From Betaproteobacteria bacterium (GTDB lineage Bacteria; Pseudomonadota; Gammaproteobacteria; Burkholderiales; SG8-41), in the NCBI GenBank assembly GCA_947486575.1, contig CANKUB010000016.1, forward strand, positions 1 to 55,993: a stretch of 55,993 nt of DNA, given 5' to 3'. How positions within the stretch are numbered: position 1 is the stretch's first letter; every line of letters begins with the position of its first letter. Positions 52,363-55,993 of the stretch are shown here, one piece after another. Below the pieces are notes generated by a model. That model had not been told where the DNA came from and made no database searches. It was given only the letters and a program-made list of their open reading frames with translations. The translations under genes and the position numbers were made by a program.

Positions 52363-53355
52363 TCAGTCCCCACCGCCCCCGCCGCTGTCACCTCCGCCAC
52401 TGCTGCCGCTGTCTGAACTACTGCTACTGTCGCTGCTGCCGAATGTGTTGCTTTCGCTGCTGCTCCAACCGCCGTCGCTAGCGGACGAGCTGGCTGAAAA
52501 CGGCGATACAAAGGCGGTGTAGGTAGCTTCCGAACCCATCGCCGCACCAGCAGCCACCGTGGCCGCCGCGCCCGCTGCTACGCCAATGCCGCTCCAGCTT
52601 CCGCTGGCACCGCCGCCACCGCTTTGCCCCCCTTGCCCGCGGAAACTGTCGCTGCCGCCGGATGAAGATGCACTTTCGCTGGACGACGACGACGATGATG
52701 ATCTGCTCTCGCGCCGCGACTGCAAGTCGCGCGTGCCGGGCTTGGACGTGGCATGCGTGGGTTCGGGGATAAAACGGCGCAGCAACTCCGCGAGCAAACT
52801 CCTTTCGTCGTGAGGGGCTGTCAGCGCCTGCGGTGCGGTGGCAGAGAGTGGCGGCGTGCTGACAGGGGTTCGCCAAAATGCCCACCACGTGCGCGTTTTG
52901 CGCAGACGCAGCGTGAGCGTCAAGCCGGGCTGCGATGCCAGTTGCTTGCCGATTGTGGCGGCCATTTTGTCTGACAGACGTATACCGCCTTGCGTGCATC
53001 GCAGGGCTTTGTCGGCACCCAGCGCGCCGCTGTAGACCAGCAAGCCGCAGCCTCTAAGTAGTCCGTCCGCTCTGGCTTGCGCGGCATTGGGGGGCTTACG
53101 ACCATCCGTTGAATAGAACAAAAACTGATCTTCGCCGTATTCCGCCAGTGGGGCACCGGTATTGCGTGCGTGGCCGATGAGTGCATAGTTGCCCGCCGGT
53201 GGATGGCTCCATGACAGGCTGCTACGTTTGGCGGAAATCGATGGCGCAGCTGAAGCTGCCGCGTAATCGGAAAGCAGGATTTTTCTGCCATCGCGAAACG
53301 TGGCGGTGGCCAGGCTTGCGCGATCTGCGGCAGCTTCAATGATCAGCTTGAGCAT
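52363..53355 (-). CDS. uncharacterised protein with Ser/Gly-rich low-complexity C-terminal half
   Basis: 330 residues. Residues 1-200 form a folded-looking region that I do not recognise (it includes GNYALIGHARNTGAPL, DQFLFYSTDGRKPPN and a basic KTRTWWAFWRT). Residues 216-330 are low complexity: a run of eight Ser at 219-226, a GGGGASGSW motif near 246-254, a Gly/Ala-rich hydrophobic stretch at 256-274 and a final Ser/Gly/Asp tail. GGGGASGSW is the typical end of TPM-domain (YgcG-like) membrane proteins, but no TPM domain is seen. The Ser run is coded by iterated TCG and TCA/ATC-type triplets, so its length may vary. There is no signal peptide. The gene is monocistronic. Confidence 0.72.
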   Translation of the reverse strand: MLKLIIEAAADRASLATATFRDGRKILLSDYAAASAAPSISAKRSSLSWSHPPAGNYALIGHARNTGAPLAEYGEDQFLFYSTDGRKPPNAAQARADGLLRGCGLLVYSGALGADKALRCTQGGIRLSDKMAATIGKQLASQPGLTLTLRLRKTRTWWAFWRTPVSTPPLSATAPQALTAPHDERSLLAELLRRFIPEPTHATSKPGTRDLQSRRESRSSSSSSSSESASSSGGSDSFRGQGGQSGGGGASGSWSGIGVAAGAAATVAAGAAMGSEATYTAFVSPFSASSSASDGGWSSSESNTFGSSDSSSSSDSGSSGGGDSGGGGGD

Positions 53356-53702
53356 GGTGAGCTTTCCTTTAGCGCTGCTCCACTAAGTCGAGTCGAGCGA
53401 ATTGCTGAAATTAACTTCAATAAAAACAATAGCGTACCGACCGTAGATTCATGCACCCCCGAGCGGCGAAATACTGAACGATTGCAGGAAAAGTGGAACG
53501 CATCGCGCGTGATTATAGGTCGCGTGATGCGCGCTGTGCCAACGCACGGGATTTCACCCGACACGCAGGCGTGCGTTGCGCAGTCAACAGCGGCCAAGCG
53601 CGCCATCTTTATAGACCCTTTCTGCGCGTCGGCGTTAGCAATACTGATGGGATGGAAGTGGTCGCGACGTGCGCAGTATCGGCAAAATCGAGGGCCGCTA
53701 AG
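53356..53702. other. 347-base intergenic region
   Basis: No gene is supported. It holds an AT-rich repeat copy at 53408-53437, 53 bases before the start of the Ser/Gly-rich gene. An imperfect hairpin (GCATCGCGCG at 53500-53509 with CGCGTGATGC at 53521-53530) could lie at the 3' end of the amidohydrolase transcript. Plus-strand frames that run on from here are shadows of the amidohydrolase gene. Confidence 0.5.
53408..53437 (-). repeat. AT-rich dispersed repeat, copy 16 (intergenic)
   Basis: On the minus strand it reads GTACGCTATTGTTTTTATTG followed by AAGTTAAT; the 11-mer core is at 53419-53429. It lies in the upstream region of the Ser/Gly-rich gene. Confidence 0.75.
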
Positions 53703-54590
53703 TCAAAGGCGATACACGCGTTGCGCATTATCGTGCATCACCGCGCGCCGCTCCTGTGGCGACAAGCCGTCAAGACAAGCCAGCGTAACCGATACGATTT
53801 CGCTGTAGGTAGTCCACAATTTCTCGATGGGGAAATTGCTGCCGAACAGGCAGCGCGCCGGCCCAAAGATCGCCAGTGTTTGCTCGATTACCGGCTTCCA
53901 CAGCGCGACCGAGCATGTCCGCGTAAATGTTCCCAGGCCCGAGAGCTTCACGCACACGTTTGGGCACGCCGCGAGCAAACGCATGCCGTCGCGCCATCTT
54001 ATCCAGCCTTCGCGGCTGGTGTCTTCTGCCATGCCCGCGTGCAGCAGCACAAAGGTGACTGCCGGAAAATCCCGCGCGAGGCGTGCTGCATTCGCCATCT
54101 GCGATGAAAATACCTGAAGCTCGAACAGCAGGCCCCGGCAGGCGACCGCTGCCATACCCGCACGAAAGCGGGCATCATTCATCAGGTCCGGGCGTGATGC
54201 AAAGCGATACAGAGGGTTTTCATGCCAGTGCAACTGATGCCGGATACCGCGCAGGTTGCCGTATTCGGCCTCGCGATCAAGCGTGTTGGCGACATCCGCC
54301 GCGCACAGATCGGCGTAGCCGACAATGCCGTGCGGAAAGCCGTGCGTTTTTGCCACCGATTGCACCCACGCCACTTCTTCTAGTTCATCGCCGGGCGCGA
54401 CGTTGACCTGGATGTAAACTGATTTGACGACGCCCTGCGCGCGCGCATCCGACAAATATTCGTCGATTAAATAATCACGGCAGATGGCCGTGTAATCGCC
54501 AAAAATACGCGGCAACTGGGGACCGCTAAGCCAGGGCACGCGCCGGGCGCGCCAGGTATGGTGATGGGCATCGATGATGGGTTCGTTCAT
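53703..54590 (-). CDS. amidohydrolase family protein (COG3618-like lactone/dicarboxylate hydrolase)
   Basis: 295 residues, the usual length. The metal motif DAHHHTW (Asp7 to His11) is at the N-terminus. GIRHQLHWHENPLYRF near 135, FVLLHAGMAED near 190 and LFGSNFPIEKLW near 250 follow, the last with the usual acidic residue replaced by Asn (families often have GSDWP or GSNFP). Relatives hydrolyse 2-pyrone-4,6-dicarboxylate or sugar lactones. The substrate is unknown. It lies 19 bases downstream of a Bug gene on the same strand, so its substrate may be the ligand, or a product, of that receptor. Confidence 0.9.
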   Translation of the reverse strand: MNEPIIDAHHHTWRARRVPWLSGPQLPRIFGDYTAICRDYLIDEYLSDARAQGVVKSVYIQVNVAPGDELEEVAWVQSVAKTHGFPHGIVGYADLCAADVANTLDREAEYGNLRGIRHQLHWHENPLYRFASRPDLMNDARFRAGMAAVACRGLLFELQVFSSQMANAARLARDFPAVTFVLLHAGMAEDTSREGWIRWRDGMRLLAACPNVCVKLSGLGTFTRTCSVALWKPVIEQTLAIFGPARCLFGSNFPIEKLWTTYSEIVSVTLACLDGLSPQERRAVMHDNAQRVYRL

Positions 54591-54609
54591 GGTGTCATTC
54601 AGTGGGTGC

Positions 54610-55566
54610 TCAGTTTGTGCGCATGCCGGAAGCCTTCAGGACTTTTTCCCACTTTGCCATTTCAGTGCGGATGAAGGCGTCGAATGCTTCGGGAGTACTG
54701 GAGAGTGCTTCAGCACCCAGTGCCGTATAACGCTCGCGCATTTCGGGCAACTTGAGTTGCTGCACCACCACCTGATTCAGCCGGGAGATGACCGCACGTG
54801 GTGTTGCGCCTGGCGCAATCAGGCCATTCCAGATGATCGTCTGATAGCCGGGAACGGTTTCGGCGATGGCAGGGACATCCGGCGCGAGCGTGGAGCGTTG
54901 CGCGCCGGTGGTGCCCAGCGCCTTGAGTTTGCCTGCGCGAACGTGGGGCAGCACGGAGGTGATGCTGGCCATCGCGCTATGTACGTGCCCGCCGATGACA
55001 TCGGTGGTGGCCTGAGGCGTGGATTTATAGGCCACGTGGGTGAGCGAAATGCCCGCCATCAGATTGAGCAATTCACCCGCCAGATGGTTGGGTGAGCCAT
55101 TGCTGGAGGTGGCGTAGTTGATCTGGCCGGGGCGAGTTTTCGCCAGCGCAATCAGCGTTTTCATGTTGTCAGCAGGCAGGCTGTTGGAGACCACCAGCAG
55201 CATTGGCGTAGAGCTTGTGAGGCTGATCGATGCCAGATCTTTTTCCGTATCAAACGGCATTTTTTTCAGGTACACCGGATTGGTGGCGTGACCATTGGCC
55301 ACCCACAGCAAGGTATAGCCATCGGACGCTGCGCGCGCCACCATTTCCGAGCCGAGCATGCCGCTGGCGCCGGGACGGTTATCGATGATCACGGGTTGAG
55401 CGAGCACTTCCGCGATACGTCCACCGACGAGGCGCCCCAGAATATCCGCATTGCCACCAGCGCCGTAGGGTACGATGAGGCGTATCGGACGCTTCGGGTA
55501 GTTATCGGCGGCGAAGCTGAGCGGGGCGCTGGCAACGAGTAGCGCCAGCAGAGCCAGGAATTTCAT
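54610..55566 (-). CDS. Bug/TctC family periplasmic solute receptor
   Basis: 318 residues. The signal peptide ends APLSFAA before DNYPKRPIR. Landmarks: PYGAGGNADILGR, DNRPGASGMLG, RAASDGYTL, HVAYKSTPQA and PGYQTIIWNGLIAPGATP. The start codon is inside an AT-rich repeat copy, and the leader AACAAATACTTATGAA is identical to that of the Bug gene at 572, again with no Shine-Dalgarno sequence. It is the first gene of a unit with the amidohydrolase gene. Confidence 0.95.
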   Translation of the reverse strand: MKFLALLALLVASAPLSFAADNYPKRPIRLIVPYGAGGNADILGRLVGGRIAEVLAQPVIIDNRPGASGMLGSEMVARAASDGYTLLWVANGHATNPVYLKKMPFDTEKDLASISLTSSTPMLLVVSNSLPADNMKTLIALAKTRPGQINYATSSNGSPNHLAGELLNLMAGISLTHVAYKSTPQATTDVIGGHVHSAMASITSVLPHVRAGKLKALGTTGAQRSTLAPDVPAIAETVPGYQTIIWNGLIAPGATPRAVISRLNQVVVQQLKLPEMRERYTALGAEALSSTPEAFDAFIRTEMAKWEKVLKASGMRTN

Positions 55567-55595
55567 AAGTATTTGTTAGTAAATGATTATTTATG
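55564..55595 (+). repeat. AT-rich dispersed repeat, copy 17 (leader and start codon of Bug gene)
   Basis: Reads CATAAGTATTTGTTAGTAAA followed by TGATTATTTATG. The outer part is the same as copy 1, while the inner T run is interrupted. It covers the start codon at 55566 and the upstream 30 bases. Confidence 0.6.
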
Positions 55596-55924
55596 ATTCG
55601 CGTACTTTGCGTAAAACATCATACCGCAAGCTCAGTCATGAGGCCGATGACGCTGGCGATGCAAAAGCAAAACCCCGGCATAGCGCAGGGGTTTTGCTGA
55701 TAAAGCCACGCCATCAGGCGCGCTTTTTCAATGCCTGACGTTGCGTATTTCGGTGACCGCCAGGTGGGCGATATCGCGTAAATCGTTGGCGTGCATGGAA
55801 GCATCATTGGGCAAGGTGCTGACTCGGGCGTAGCTGGATGGCATTAGTAGATCGTTCCATCAATATAGTTACAGAATAGTTTATAATAGCCATGATCTTT
55901 GTGCAACTCTTTACGGAGGCGATC
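55567..55924. other. 358-base intergenic region at the right end
   Basis: It holds the AT-rich leader repeat, a strong hairpin (55666-55698) and an open frame of 38 codons on the minus strand (55728-55844) that I cannot identify and do not call as a gene. TATAAT at 55882-55887 may be the -10 box of the transposase gene; no good -35 box is seen. The left end of an IS630-type element should lie in the last part of this region. Confidence 0.5.
55666..55698. terminator. strong hairpin, candidate terminator
   Basis: AGCAAAACCCC at 55666-55676 pairs perfectly (11 bp) with GGGGTTTTGCT at 55688-55698 over an 11-base loop. The A/T part at the base of the stem could serve as the U-rich side. No long T run follows on either strand, so function as a terminator is probable but not certain. 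Confidence 0.5.
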
Positions 55925-55993
55925 ATGGCAGGAAAGTCCAAACGTGCGGCACTTGTGTTGACGCGAGAGCAACGGGCGACGCTCAAGGAACTG
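55925..55993 (+). CDS. IS630-family transposase, 3' truncated by window edge
   Basis: The first 23 residues (MAGKSKRAALVLTREQRATL, then KEL) are visible. The pattern of a basic start followed by LVLTREQRATLKEL is that of IS630-type transposases, where a helix-turn-helix domain follows. GGAGG at 55915-55919 supports the ATG. The catalytic DDE part lies outside the window, so neither completeness nor activity can be judged. An intergenic place next to a hairpin fits insertion of such an element (IS630 elements use TA targets). Confidence 0.7.
   Translation, partial: MAGKSKRAALVLTREQRATLKEL

Noticed and set aside
52684-52705. GAC/GAT triplet run as a possible CRISPR or regulatory repeat
   Set aside because: It is simply the coding DNA of the Ser8 run in the Ser/Gly-rich protein; there are no spacers.
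53493-54107. Plus-strand open frame of 204 codons
   Set aside because: It lies mostly antisense to the amidohydrolase gene, which has clear motifs. The frame has no recognisable domain, and its Arg/Ala-rich composition is that of a shadow frame.
54574-55095. Plus-strand open frame of 173 codons
   Set aside because: Antisense to a Bug receptor gene with full family landmarks; no domain is seen.
55728-55844. Minus-strand frame of 38 codons near the right end
   Set aside because: Too short, no clear ribosome-binding site, and nothing recognisable. Mentioned only as content of the intergenic region.

Overview
The window looks like chromosomal DNA from a betaproteobacterium, most likely of the order Burkholderiales. 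The reasons are nine genes for Bug/TctC periplasmic solute receptors (a family expanded in Bordetella and Cupriavidus-like bacteria), a DUF3567 protein (a family known from Betaproteobacteria), a Cys-type sulfatase pair and a GC-rich coding style. No rRNA, tRNA or CRISPR array was recognised. Genus and species cannot be told from the sequence.

Layout. 1-5461 holds two Bug genes (the first cut by the window edge), a cytochrome P460-like lipoprotein, an SDR, an acyl-CoA dehydrogenase and an Ldh-family dehydrogenase. 5609-10051 holds a histidine phosphatase, a DMT transporter, DUF3567, a VOC protein with a class II aldolase, and a TauE/SafE exporter. 10134-15072 pairs a PhnD-like binding protein with a large hybrid histidine kinase, followed by a TauD-type dioxygenase. 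15271-19907 has an Asp-box repeat protein, a membrane protein, a Bug gene, a FecR-domain protein and a PIN toxin-antitoxin pair. 19938-24116 is housekeeping-like: an exonuclease/GIY-YIG fusion, greB coupled to an HtrA-like protein without its catalytic His and Asp, and an AI-2E family permease. 24256-30082 is a complete RND tripartite efflux operon.

30348-44246 is a catabolic region. On the minus strand lie a sulfatase and an enolase-superfamily enzyme. Divergent from them is a run of eleven plus-strand genes: three more Bug receptors and a sulfatase, then a lipoprotein esterase, a LutA-like CCG protein, a mandelate-racemase-like enzyme, a second Ldh dehydrogenase, a small DEDDh exonuclease, a further Bug receptor and a PanE-like reductase. 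Inferred role: capture and stepwise breakdown of a (possibly sulfated) organic acid or ester. No TctA/TctB membrane subunits are present. 44357-55993 holds inorganic pyrophosphatase, a second hybrid histidine kinase, Kup, a decayed two-component fusion pseudogene, Bug plus CapA-like genes, a Ser/Gly-rich protein of unknown function, an amidohydrolase with a Bug receptor, and the start of an IS630-type transposase at the right edge.

The most unusual signal is a dispersed AT-rich repeat, approximately CGTAACTTATTGTTTTTATT followed by an AT-rich tail. I count about seventeen copies in both orientations. They sit between genes, over start codons and signal-peptide codons, over stop codons, and inside three otherwise normal coding regions. 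One site is a perfect 28-bp head-to-head palindrome. The 11-mer TTGTTTTTATT alone occurs exactly nine times among them. I do not know a described element that matches it.
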